NCBI GenBank assembly: GCA_021324255.1
Contig: JAJPJL010000003.1
Span: 1 to 64,000 of the forward strand
Reading direction: 5' to 3'
Origin: Bacillota bacterium
GTDB lineage: Bacteria; Sysuimicrobiota; Sysuimicrobiia; Sysuimicrobiales; Segetimicrobiaceae
Length of the DNA: 64,000 bases
Below are positions 54,840 to 63,472 of the stretch, piece by piece. The position numbers and the translations under genes were made by a program. Every line of letters begins with the position of its first letter. Position 1 is the first letter of the stretch. The notes beneath the pieces were generated by a model. The model did not search any database and was not told the origin of the DNA. It saw nothing but the letters and a program-made list of their open reading frames with translations.

Positions 54840-55664
54840 GTGACACGCGAGGTGCGCTTCGAGCTGATGCGGCCGCCCGAGATCGCCGCCGCGCGACGGG
54901 CCTGCCCGGTCGCCTACCTCCCCGTGGGGCCGCTCGAGTGGCACGGTCCGCATCTGCCGATGGGGACCGACGCGATGGCCGCCCACCGGGTCGCCATCGA
55001 GGTGGCGCGGCGCGTTGGCGGCGTTGTGCTCCCCGCGTACCATCTCGGCTCCGAGACCGTGCGCGCCGCCGACGGGCCGCAGGGCCTGCGCCCGCTGGGG
55101 CTCGAGGGACACGAACGCGTCGTGGGGATGGACTTCCCGGGGAACCCCGTGAGGAGCCTCTACATCGAGGAAGGGGCGTTCGCGGTCATCATCCGGGAGC
55201 TCGTGCGGCTCCTGAAGCAGAACGAGTACCGGCTCGTCGTGATCGTGAACGGGCACGGCGCGCCGAATCACGTGCGCGCGCTGCGCCGGGTCGCGGCCGA
55301 GGAAAACGAGCCGCCCCGCGCGTGGGTCGTCTTCGAGCGCAGCGGCGCCGGGCCGCTCGCCCCCGAGCACGACCCGGGGCACGCCGGGCGCGGGGAGACG
55401 TCCGTCATGATGGTGGCGGCGCCGGCGAGCGTCGACCTGAGCGCTCTGCCGCCGGCCGGGACGCCGCTTCGCTATCGGGACTACGGGATCGTCAACGGCG
55501 CCGCGTTCGACGGCCGGCCCACGCCTGATTTCACCGTGCCGGCCGAGGCGGACCCGCGGGCGGCATCGGCGGCCGAGGGCGCGGCCCTCCTCGAGCGCAA
55601 CGTCGAGCGCCTCGCCGCGCAGATGCGGCGGCACATCGCGACGTACCTGGGCGAACACCGCTAG
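54840..55664 (+). CDS. Creatininase family protein
   Basis: 'PVAYLPVGPLEWHGPHLPMGTDAMAAHRVAIEVARR', 'VVIVNGHGAPNHVRALR', 'HAGRGETSVMM'. GTG start. Confidence 0.93.
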   Translation: MTREVRFELMRPPEIAAARRACPVAYLPVGPLEWHGPHLPMGTDAMAAHRVAIEVARRVGGVVLPAYHLGSETVRAADGPQGLRPLGLEGHERVVGMDFPGNPVRSLYIEEGAFAVIIRELVRLLKQNEYRLVVIVNGHGAPNHVRALRRVAAEENEPPRAWVVFERSGAGPLAPEHDPGHAGRGETSVMMVAAPASVDLSALPPAGTPLRYRDYGIVNGAAFDGRPTPDFTVPAEADPRAASAAEGAALLERNVERLAAQMRRHIATYLGEHR

Positions 55665-55768
55665 CGCGGCATGGTGGATTCGGGGCGATGGTAGTCGGGA
55701 GCCGCCCGAGTCCCGAGTGCGCGACGCGGGGCCGGTCGACGCCGTGAGGTAGAGACTGGACGGGACTT

Positions 55769-56716
55769 TTAGCGGGCCGGCGCGCGGAGCGAGACGACCG
55801 AGAGCAGCTCGAACAGCACGTTGGCGGCCAGCATCGCGGTGAGGCCGGCATGGTCGTACGGCGGCGCGACCTCGACCAGGTCGAACGCGACGATGTCGAG
55901 CCCCGCGAGCCCGCGCAGCAGCTCGAGCGCCTGCGCGCTCGTGAGGCCGCCGACCTCCGGCGTGCCCGTGCCGGGCGCGAACGCGGGGTCCACCGCGTCG
56001 ATATCGAACGACACGTACACCTTGCGCCCGGCCAGCCGCCGGACGGGCTCGAGCGCCGCGCCGGTGCCGCGCCGGTGGAGCTCTTCGGCCCGCACCACGG
56101 TCACCCCGTGCGTCTCGCCGAACGCGAAGTCTTCCGGGCCGTACACCGGACCGCGGATGCCGAGCTGCACCGTCGCCTTGGGATCGTAGAGACCTTCCTC
56201 CAGCGCGCGCCGGAACGGCGTCCCGTGGAAGTACCGGTTGCCGAAATACTCGTCCCACATGTCCTGGTGGCTGTCGAAGTGCACGAACGCGACCGGACCG
56301 TGCGCGCGCGCGACCGCGCGCAGGATGGCGAGCGAGATGGAGTGATCGCCGCCGATGCACGCCGGCACGGCGCCGGCCGCAAGGATCGCGCCCACGGCCC
56401 GCTCGATCCGCCCGTACGTGTCCAGGATGTCCATGGGATTGGTATCCACGTCGCCGCAGTCCGCAATCCTGAGAGCGGCGAACGGCGATGCCCGCAGCAC
56501 GGGGTGATACGGGCGAATCAGGGCGGAATGCACACGGATCTCCCGCGGCCCGAAGCGGGCGCCCGAGCGGTAGCTGGTGCCCCCGTCGAACGGGACCCCG
56601 ACGATCGCCACGTCCAGGCCCTCGAGATCGCGGACGTACGGCAGCCGCATGAACGTCGGCAGTTGCGCGAATCGCGGCGACTGAAATGCGTCGGGCGGCT
56701 CAAAGCGGGTCGTCAC
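55769..56716 (-). CDS. speB: Agmatinase/arginase family ureohydrolase
   Basis: 'IVGVPFDGGTSYRSGARFGPREIR', 'CIGGDHSISLAILRAV', 'VAFVHFDSHQDMWDE', 'VYVSFDIDAVDPAFAPGTGTPEVGGLTSAQALELLRGL'. Confidence 0.9.
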   Translation of the reverse strand: MTTRFEPPDAFQSPRFAQLPTFMRLPYVRDLEGLDVAIVGVPFDGGTSYRSGARFGPREIRVHSALIRPYHPVLRASPFAALRIADCGDVDTNPMDILDTYGRIERAVGAILAAGAVPACIGGDHSISLAILRAVARAHGPVAFVHFDSHQDMWDEYFGNRYFHGTPFRRALEEGLYDPKATVQLGIRGPVYGPEDFAFGETHGVTVVRAEELHRRGTGAALEPVRRLAGRKVYVSFDIDAVDPAFAPGTGTPEVGGLTSAQALELLRGLAGLDIVAFDLVEVAPPYDHAGLTAMLAANVLFELLSVVSLRAPAR

Positions 56717-56861
56717 GGCAATCGGCCTCGTCTTTGGGTTGTCCGAACCGAACCGGCGGGCGGCATTCAGATGCCGGAGCCGTCGTTCGTCTTCGGGCCG
56801 AGGATTCCCTCCGGCGCGGGGACGGGGATCGCCGCGCGCCCGCCCCGAATCACACCGGCGT

Positions 56862-57449
56862 ATGCGGCGTCTCTGCGTCTTCTGTGCGTCGAGCCCCGGA
56901 CGGGATGCATGCTATCGTGAAGGCGCCCGGGCGCTCGGGCGCCTGCTCGCGTCCCGGGGGATCGGCCTCGTCTACGGCGGCGGCCGGGTCGGTCTCATGG
57001 GCGCGCTGGCGGATGCCGCGCTCCAGAACGGGGGCGACGTCATCGGCGTCATCCCGCGGGCGCTCATGGATCGCGAGATCGCGCACGCCGGCCTCCGCGA
57101 ACTGCGCGTGGTAGCGTCGATGCACGCGCGCAAAGCCGAGATGGCCGCGCTGGCCGACGGCTTCGTGGCGCTCCCCGGCGGATCCGGCACCCTGGATGAA
57201 TTCTTCGAGATGTGGACCTGGGGACAGCTCGGGCTGCATCACAAGCCGGTGGGGTTGCTCGACGTGGACGGCTTCTTCGGGCCGCTCGTCGCCCTGATCG
57301 ATCGCATGGTCGGGGACGGATTCCTGGACCAGGCCTACCGCACGGCACTCGTCATCGAGGAGGACGCAGCGTTGCTCGTCGACCGCCTCGACGCGTACGT
57401 GCCGCCGCCGCCCAAATGGCCCGGCGCACCGCCGGCATCGGGAGCATGA
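56862..57449 (+). CDS. LOG family protein (TIGR00730-type; cytokinin riboside 5'-monophosphate phosphoribohydrolase-like)
   Basis: 'LCVFCASSPGRDACYREGARALG', 'LVYGGGRVGLMGALADAAL', 'DGFVALPGGSGTLDEFFEMWTWGQLG'. Confidence 0.95.
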   Translation: MRRLCVFCASSPGRDACYREGARALGRLLASRGIGLVYGGGRVGLMGALADAALQNGGDVIGVIPRALMDREIAHAGLRELRVVASMHARKAEMAALADGFVALPGGSGTLDEFFEMWTWGQLGLHHKPVGLLDVDGFFGPLVALIDRMVGDGFLDQAYRTALVIEEDAALLVDRLDAYVPPPPKWPGAPPASGA

Positions 57450-57518
57450 CAAGCTCCCCGGCCCGACCCAGGGGCGCCTCGCCCGGGCCGCCGGGGCCCG
57501 CGGCCACGGACGGCGCGG

Positions 57519-58586
57519 TCAAGGGCCGGCCGCCGGAGACAGCGCCGGGCCGGCGAGCACGAGCGACGCGAGCCGGTCCAGGTCCGCGCGGCCCGAGACC
57601 TCGTAGACCGAAATCCGCTCGCACACCGCGGCCAGGGTGGATTCCACCACCGCGGGATCGGGCGGGCGAAGGTCGTAGACGCCGAGCCCCTTGACCACCT
57701 GCCCGAGCGCCGCGGCGCGCTCCGCCTGCGGGATCGTGTGCACGCTCCACCCCCGGCTGTCGAGGCTCCAGCGGAGCAGAAAGACGGCGCGCAGCGTGCC
57801 TCGAAGCCGGACGGTACCCGGCCCGTAGATGGCCTCTACGTCGACGTCTCGCTTGCGTTCGAGGCGCCACAACCGTTCGGGCGGCATCGGCCGGTAACGA
57901 GTCACCTCGTCCGCCGGCAACAGGCGGGTGAGCCGGGGCACGCGGAGGAGCGTCCCGGGATTGACGCGCGGCTGCTTTGGGATGCCCACCATCTCGGCGC
58001 CGTCCGGCGACGGCCGCAGGAAGAGACGATCGTTGCTCACCAGGTGATGATGCCGCTCGAGCAACATGAGCGCGAGCGTCGACTTGCCCGTTCCGGACGA
58101 CGAGGCAAACGCGATGCCCCCCGCGTCGCCGAGGATGGCGGAGGCGTGCAGCACGATGTAGCCGCGGTGCACCAGCGTCTTGGCCAGGGCCATCATCACC
58201 ATGTTGACGGCCTGGTTGAAGTTGGTCTCCACGTCTCCGACGACGTAGAGGCTCCGTTCCGCGACGTAGACGACCACGCCGGTCCGGCGCTTGAGGACGA
58301 CCCGAGCGTCGCCGGCGTCGTAGAACGCCTCCTTCACGCGGTCGGCGCGGGAGCGGCGGGGCACGTCCCGCATCCGGGCCTCGTCGTACACGGGCGTTCC
58401 GCAGAACAGAAACACCTCGGCGGCAGGCTCACCGCCATCCGCGCCGACGTAGGCGTCGAAATACCGGCACAGGCGTTCATGCACGGCGGGTGCATTGGTG
58501 TGCACGCGCAGCGGGATCCCGGCAATGTCCAGCGCGATGGTCGCGCTAGGCCGGTACGCGCGGATGATCGATGCCAGTTCGCTCAT
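57519..58586 (-). CDS. HprK-related kinase (HprK-related kinase B type)
   Basis: P-loop 'IAFASSSGTGKSTLALMLLERHHHLVSNDRLFLRPS' and 'MVGIPKQPRVNPGTLLRVPRL'; 'FNQAVNMVMMALAKTLVHRGYIVLHASAI'. Confidence 0.87.
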   Translation of the reverse strand: MSELASIIRAYRPSATIALDIAGIPLRVHTNAPAVHERLCRYFDAYVGADGGEPAAEVFLFCGTPVYDEARMRDVPRRSRADRVKEAFYDAGDARVVLKRRTGVVVYVAERSLYVVGDVETNFNQAVNMVMMALAKTLVHRGYIVLHASAILGDAGGIAFASSSGTGKSTLALMLLERHHHLVSNDRLFLRPSPDGAEMVGIPKQPRVNPGTLLRVPRLTRLLPADEVTRYRPMPPERLWRLERKRDVDVEAIYGPGTVRLRGTLRAVFLLRWSLDSRGWSVHTIPQAERAAALGQVVKGLGVYDLRPPDPAVVESTLAAVCERISVYEVSGRADLDRLASLVLAGPALSPAAGP

Positions 58587-59475
58587 CGGGCGTCCGTTCC
58601 CGGAGCGTGCGGACGACGTGCTCGGCGTAACGCTGCGCGGCGTCGATGCCCTGCGTGCGCCACAAGCCGCCGAAGCCGCCGAACGCGCTCACCTCGTACG
58701 CGAGATAGCCGTGCGGCCCTTCCACCAGATCCACGCACGTGAACGTCAACCCGAACACGGCGGCCGCCCGAACGGCGAAGTCCCGCATCGCCGGGGTGAC
58801 CGGACACGGTTCGTAATGGCCGCCGGCCGCGGTGGTCGTCAGCCAGGCATCGGTGCGCGCCACGCGGTAGTACGCCCCGAGCACCTCGCGGGCCAGGACG
58901 ACCACGCCGATATCCCGGCCGGCGTGCGGCACGTACTCCTGGACGTAAAAGGGCATGCGCCACTGCCGCTGCCAGCGCCGGAGCGCCAGGCGGAGGGGCG
59001 CTCCGCCGGCGAGCATCAACATGCCGCTTCCCTTGGACGTGAACAGCGGCTTGACGACCGCACGGCCCCACCGCCGGATCGCCGCCGCCGCCTCCGCGAC
59101 ACTCTCCGTCACGATCGTCCGGGGCAGCGGGATGCCCGCCTCGCTCAGGCGCTCCGTCATGCGGTAACGGTCCTGGACCTCCGCGACCGCCGGCGCCGGG
59201 CTGAAGACGCGAACGCCGCGCGCCTCGAGCTGGATCAGCAGGTGCACCCGGCTCGGCGCCATCGGATCCGTCGTGGAGCCCAGCTTCTTGACGACCACCG
59301 CATCGAGGTCGCCGAGATCGACGCCCGCATGCCGCACCGCGCCACCCGGCAGCTCGACGGCGCAGTCCGCGGCCGAAAACACGAGCGTCTCGCAGCCGCA
59401 CTGCTCCAGGGCCTGCCTGAGATGCTCGGTGGACCACGCCCCCGGAATGCCGGCGACGCCGACCCGCAGCGTCAC
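58546..59475 (-). CDS. ATP-grasp domain protein (GAK-type)
   Basis: 'RYRMTERLSEAGIPLPRTIVTESVAEAAAAIRRWGRAVVKPLFTSKGSGMLML', 'YVQEYVPHAGRDIGVVVL', 'CVDLVEGPHGYLAYEVSAFGGF'. GTG start at 59475 overlaps the upstream stop (GTGA); 3' end overlaps the kinase gene. Confidence 0.87.
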   Translation of the reverse strand: MTLRVGVAGIPGAWSTEHLRQALEQCGCETLVFSAADCAVELPGGAVRHAGVDLGDLDAVVVKKLGSTTDPMAPSRVHLLIQLEARGVRVFSPAPAVAEVQDRYRMTERLSEAGIPLPRTIVTESVAEAAAAIRRWGRAVVKPLFTSKGSGMLMLAGGAPLRLALRRWQRQWRMPFYVQEYVPHAGRDIGVVVLAREVLGAYYRVARTDAWLTTTAAGGHYEPCPVTPAMRDFAVRAAAVFGLTFTCVDLVEGPHGYLAYEVSAFGGFGGLWRTQGIDAAQRYAEHVVRTLRERTPDERTGIDHPRVPA

Positions 59476-61076
59476 GACGCGGCCACCGCCTGCTGCAGCA
59501 ACGCCACACCCCGCCGCAGCAAGCCCTCGGCATGGTCGGGGTCGATGACGACCCGCACGGACGTCACGCACGACCGCGCGATGCTGAGGAGCAGCCGGCG
59601 CTCGAATGCGCGGTCGCCGTGCGCGGCGCCGAACTCCCGGGCGAACCGTTCGACGGCCGCATCGATCGCCGCGACGTCCTCCCGGACCGCCGGGGCGAGG
59701 TCGGGCCGGCGCTCCATGGAGAGCACAAACACGCTCACGTCCTGGAGGTAGTCGCCGAGCCGCGAGCGATGCACGTCGATGAACTTGATCTGTCCCGTCC
59801 GCTCGTTGTAGAGTACGTTGTTGGCGTTGAAGTCGCCGTGGAGCCAGACGGAGAACGGCGGTACGAGGGTCGGCTCCACGGCCTCCGCGCGCCGCAGCAG
59901 GTCGGCGAACGACGCGGGGCCGTCCGGCAGCGCGATCTGCCACTCCAGGTAGGGCCGCAGCTCGGGGTGCAGCGCAAACGCCTCCGGCAGGCGGCGCAGG
60001 ATCTGCGCGACGTAATCGACGGCGGGGGGCGTCCGGACAAGCGTGCTGTCCCACACCTGGCGCACGGCCGCAAGCACGCGCTCGGTCGCACGCAGCTTGG
60101 CGTCGCGCGGGGCATCGGACAGGTACAGCTCGGAGAGGAGCGCGCTGTCGACGAACTCGCGCAGCAGCGCCTGCCGGTCCCCGACCGTGACCGATCCAAG
60201 AATGCGGGGCGTGAGCCCGCCGGCGATCTGCTCCCACGCCCGGAGCTTTTCGGTCTCCTCCTGGATCTTGCGCCGGGTTCCCTCCTTGTAGAGTACGTCG
60301 CCCTCGCGGCCGGAGATCCGCGCCACCACCGCGCCGCTCACCCCGTCCCAGTACGGGCGAAACTCCACGTCGGGCCGCGTGCCCTCGGGAAGCAGCAGGT
60401 CGAGCTGCTGATACTGGGAGAACTTCAAGCGACGACGGGTCAGCAGGAAGATCACCTGCTCGCCGATATTGAGCGCGTAGTCGGCCACCTTTTCCAGATA
60501 CTTCATGACCGCCAAACAGTGCAGCACGTACGGGACGGCGGCGGGGTCGGTCTGAATGCGCCGGCGCGCCTCGCCGAGATAGCGGACGTAGTGCCTGTCC
60601 AGCTCCGACTCGCGCAGGCAGGCGCCGCGGGCCTTCTCCAGGTCGCGGGCGTTGAACGCGTCGACCACCTCCGCGACCGCGGTCACCGCGCACCGCTCGA
60701 GCTCGTCAAAGGTAAACTCGATGCGGGGAATCGCTTCGCGGACCAGCAGCCGGACACGCTTCGCGATGTGCGTCCCCGCGTCGCCGATCCGCTCGAGGTT
60801 GAGCGCGATCTTCACGGTGGCGCGAACGGCACGGAGCCCGTCCGCGGACAAACCGCCCGTCGCGGCGAGGGCGAAGCATCGTTCCTCGAGCTCCACGTTG
60901 AGATGGTCGACCGCGTCGTCGCGCTCGATGATCTCCTCGGCCAGCGCCAAATCGCGGCGCGCGTAGCACCGCAACGCCCGTTCGAGCTGGTCGACCGCCA
61001 GCCGCCCGAGCTTGGTGACCTCGCCCCGCACGCCGGTCAGCAGGCTATCGGTGGCCATGATGGCCTTTCCGGGCAT
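59472..61076 (-). CDS. PhoU-like domain fused to aminoglycoside phosphotransferase-like kinase domain
   Basis: N-term 'GEVTKLGRLAVDQLERALRCYARRDLALAEEIIERDDAVDHLNVELEERC...NLERIGDAGTHIAKR...KYLEKVADYALNIGEQVIFLL' (PhoU pattern). C-term 'FSVWLHGDFNANNVLYNERTGQIKFIDVHRSRLGDYLQDV' (APH catalytic loop). Confidence 0.87.
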   Translation of the reverse strand: MPGKAIMATDSLLTGVRGEVTKLGRLAVDQLERALRCYARRDLALAEEIIERDDAVDHLNVELEERCFALAATGGLSADGLRAVRATVKIALNLERIGDAGTHIAKRVRLLVREAIPRIEFTFDELERCAVTAVAEVVDAFNARDLEKARGACLRESELDRHYVRYLGEARRRIQTDPAAVPYVLHCLAVMKYLEKVADYALNIGEQVIFLLTRRRLKFSQYQQLDLLLPEGTRPDVEFRPYWDGVSGAVVARISGREGDVLYKEGTRRKIQEETEKLRAWEQIAGGLTPRILGSVTVGDRQALLREFVDSALLSELYLSDAPRDAKLRATERVLAAVRQVWDSTLVRTPPAVDYVAQILRRLPEAFALHPELRPYLEWQIALPDGPASFADLLRRAEAVEPTLVPPFSVWLHGDFNANNVLYNERTGQIKFIDVHRSRLGDYLQDVSVFVLSMERRPDLAPAVREDVAAIDAAVERFAREFGAAHGDRAFERRLLLSIARSCVTSVRVVIDPDHAEGLLRRGVALLQQAVAAS

Positions 61077-61162
61077 CCTCGGCCGTCACCGGCCGGATGC
61101 GTACGGTGTGCGGCCGGTCCACGGGCGGTTCGTCTCGTCGAAATGCGCGGGACCTTGGACGG

Positions 61163-61495
61163 TTACTGCGGCGCCGATGCGCCCGCGGACTGCCGGCCCC
61201 CTTCGTCCCTGGGATCGACGGTGATCTCGAGGGCCTCCGCCGCCGAGGCGTACTCCGGTTTCCACGAGAGCTCCATGGCGATGCTGCCCGCCGACTTCTC
61301 GGGCTTACCCTCGGCCTCGATCTCGAATGCGAGCATCGCGGTCGGCTCGAGCCGGACGCCGCGCTCCCCGGCCGTGAAGCCGATGACGCCGCGCCGCAAC
61401 CCGTCCGCGATCCTCACGAGGTAGTCCGCTACCTGGGACGCCCCGAGCGTGGCCGAAAACTCGAACGTGCCGCCTTTGTCCTCGCGCTTGGCCAT
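61163..61495 (-). CDS. Amphi-Trp domain small protein
   Basis: 'FEFSATLGASQVADYLVRIADGLRRGVIGFTAGERGVRLEPTAMLAFEIEAEGKPEKSAGSIAMELSWKPE' with terminal Trp-containing strand. Confidence 0.78.
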   Translation of the reverse strand: MAKREDKGGTFEFSATLGASQVADYLVRIADGLRRGVIGFTAGERGVRLEPTAMLAFEIEAEGKPEKSAGSIAMELSWKPEYASAAEALEITVDPRDEGGRQSAGASAPQ

Positions 61496-61531
61496 ATGCC
61501 TCCCCCTTTGGGCGCGCCTCGACGCCGGCTG

Positions 61532-61774
61532 TCAGGACGAGGTCGTGACGCTCAGCGGGACGCGCCAGTGGAGCCCGATGTGCATGGCCCCGCCGGTACC
61601 GTCTTCTTCGGCGCGAATCTCCAGGCGAATTACCTGTCCGAGGCGATAGGCGTGTCGTTCCTCGCTCGAGCGGATAACGACCGTGCCGTGCATCAGTCCC
61701 AACGAGAGCTGATTCATCAATCCGGCGGCCTCCACACACGGCATCGCTACCGTCGCCTTGAGCGGTCTCGCCAT
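61532..61774 (-). CDS. Second amphi-Trp-like small protein
   Basis: 'MARPLKATVAMPCVEAAGLMNQLSLGLMHGTVVIRSSEERHAYRLGQVIRLEIRAEEDGTGGAMHIGLHWRVPL' aligns along its length to the neighbouring amphi-Trp protein. Confidence 0.68.
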   Translation of the reverse strand: MARPLKATVAMPCVEAAGLMNQLSLGLMHGTVVIRSSEERHAYRLGQVIRLEIRAEEDGTGGAMHIGLHWRVPLSVTTSS

Positions 61775-61891
61775 GCGGTCACTCTCCCGGATGCGTCTTG
61801 GGGCTCGGGGTACGCCCACCCTCGCCTACCGCCGTCGCCTATGCGCCGCATGGCACCGGCGGCCGCGAGGGCCGCTCGATCGCATCTCTTG

Positions 61892-62719
61892 CTATCGCGT
61901 CTGACCGGCCGCCCCGGAGAAGCCAGCGGCGGCGCGGCGGGACGAACGGGCATGCCCCCCCGGCAGGGCGGCCCGCTCGCGCTGCGTCTTTGCGATCCGC
62001 TTGTACGCGCCGCTGATCTGGACGGCCAGGGGACCGTACGGCTGGCTCGCGACGGATGCGAGACCGTCGCGAATCGCCGATGTCACGGACGCCTGCGTGA
62101 TCTCGTCGATCGGCAGCACCGTCGTCTTGATCCCTACCTGCGCCCAGAAATGCGCGTCGCTGCCGCCCATGATAGGCAGACCGAGCCGCGTCGCCTCGGC
62201 GCCCACTCGATCGTCCATGGTGAAATCCTTGCCGTTCAACTCGAGCGCGTCGAGGGCGGCCAGCCGCGGCAGGCCGACCTTCGCCAGCTCCTTGCCCGGC
62301 CGAAACATGTGCGCCCCCGCCACGAACCCCCCGGCGTGCCGCACCGCGGCAATCGCCTCGTCGAACGGCGCCCTGTAGCCGGCCGTGGCAGGACGGGCGA
62401 GCGTGGCGTCGAGCGCCTCAAGCTGTCTCACGGTGCCCAGCACGATCAGGTCGCACCCCTCCAGGATGCTGAGCTCGGCGCCGCTGAGGAGCCGGAACCC
62501 ATCGGGCCCCTCGTAGACGCCGTCCGCATCGCTGTAGCGGAACTCGCGCCGGAGTGCTTCGTGGATGCGCCAGTAGTCCGCGGCATGAAAGTGCTCCACC
62601 AGGGCGACGCCGTCGAGCCCCAGGCGCTTCGCCTGCGCGATGTGCTGCCACACCGCGCGGGGAGCGAACGGAAAGGACTTCGAGAGCTTGGCGTGGGTAT
62701 GCAGGTCGATCCGTTTCAT
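61892..62719 (-). CDS. PHP domain metal-dependent phosphoesterase-like protein
   Basis: 'RIDLHTHAKLSKSFPF', 'GVALVEHFHAADYW', 'GAELSILEGCDLIVLG', 'IMGGSDAHFWAQVG'. Confidence 0.9.
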   Translation of the reverse strand: MKRIDLHTHAKLSKSFPFAPRAVWQHIAQAKRLGLDGVALVEHFHAADYWRIHEALRREFRYSDADGVYEGPDGFRLLSGAELSILEGCDLIVLGTVRQLEALDATLARPATAGYRAPFDEAIAAVRHAGGFVAGAHMFRPGKELAKVGLPRLAALDALELNGKDFTMDDRVGAEATRLGLPIMGGSDAHFWAQVGIKTTVLPIDEITQASVTSAIRDGLASVASQPYGPLAVQISGAYKRIAKTQRERAALPGGHARSSRRAAAGFSGAAGQTR

Positions 62720-62854
62720 CGTCGCGTCTCCCGGAGATGCTGCGAGTGTGCGGCGTCCGTCCCGACTCGAGCACAGGTCCGTTGTGAGCCGTCTCCATGG
62801 CCGTCCACACGAGCGTTTTCATCCCTCCGGCTCAAACTCTATCCGCCAGTGTTT

Positions 62855-62894
62855 AACCGGGCAAGATACGAACCAAAACCGAGGGCAAAGATAC
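62855..62894. repeat. Imperfect direct repeat AACCGGGCAAGATAC / AACCGAGGGCAAAGATAC in an AT-richer intergenic region
   Basis: Copies at 62855-62869 and 62877-62894, upstream of the PHP/GAK-like cluster. Confidence 0.55.
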
Positions 62895-62938
62895 TGTTAA
62901 CGAAAGGTTATGAATCGTGATGGCGTTGTGCGCAGACG

Positions 62939-63217
62939 CTACCCTTCGGGCGTCCACACGACCACCAGCGCCTCCGGCATGCCGCTGCGCGTTCGCAGCC
63001 AGTCATGGACGGCCGGCGGCCAGGTGTGGTCGATCTCGTGCATGAGCTTGCCCACCTGATAGACATCGCCCCAACGGCCCTTGACCCGGACGTGGCCGTG
63101 GGGCTTCAGCTTTTGACTGGTCGAAAACCACTCCCGAACGGCGTCCGGGGCGCTGATGGTGGAGTTCGCGGCGTAGTAGAACATGAACGCTGTCCGAGCA
63201 GGAATCGTCGTGGCCAT
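62939..63217 (-). CDS. Hypothetical protein (92 aa)
   Basis: Intact ORF with protein-like composition 'TAFMFYYAANSTISAPDAVREWFSTSQKLKPHGHVRVKGRWGDVYQVGKLMHEIDHTWPPAVHDWLR'; unlike the Arg/Pro-rich antisense ORFs. Confidence 0.6.
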   Translation of the reverse strand: MATTIPARTAFMFYYAANSTISAPDAVREWFSTSQKLKPHGHVRVKGRWGDVYQVGKLMHEIDHTWPPAVHDWLRTRSGMPEALVVVWTPEG

Positions 63218-63472
63218 CCCCCGGTCCCCCGGCGCACCGCCTCACTGCCCGTTGTGTGCCCAGGGGACGGGGAGGTTAGTCGCTCGGCTATCCCTCAGAG
63301 ACAGTTCAGCCGGCGCTGCATCGCGCCGGGTCCCGGCGGACCGCACAGCCTGACGATCGCCCGATCCGCGTGACGGACCCGCGCAGCCGGGAGGGAAACC
63401 GCGACCGGCCCAAGTACCCTAAGCGCGGGCCGGGCGCGCCGCGCACCGGCGCAACGGGCTCCGGGAGGCGAC

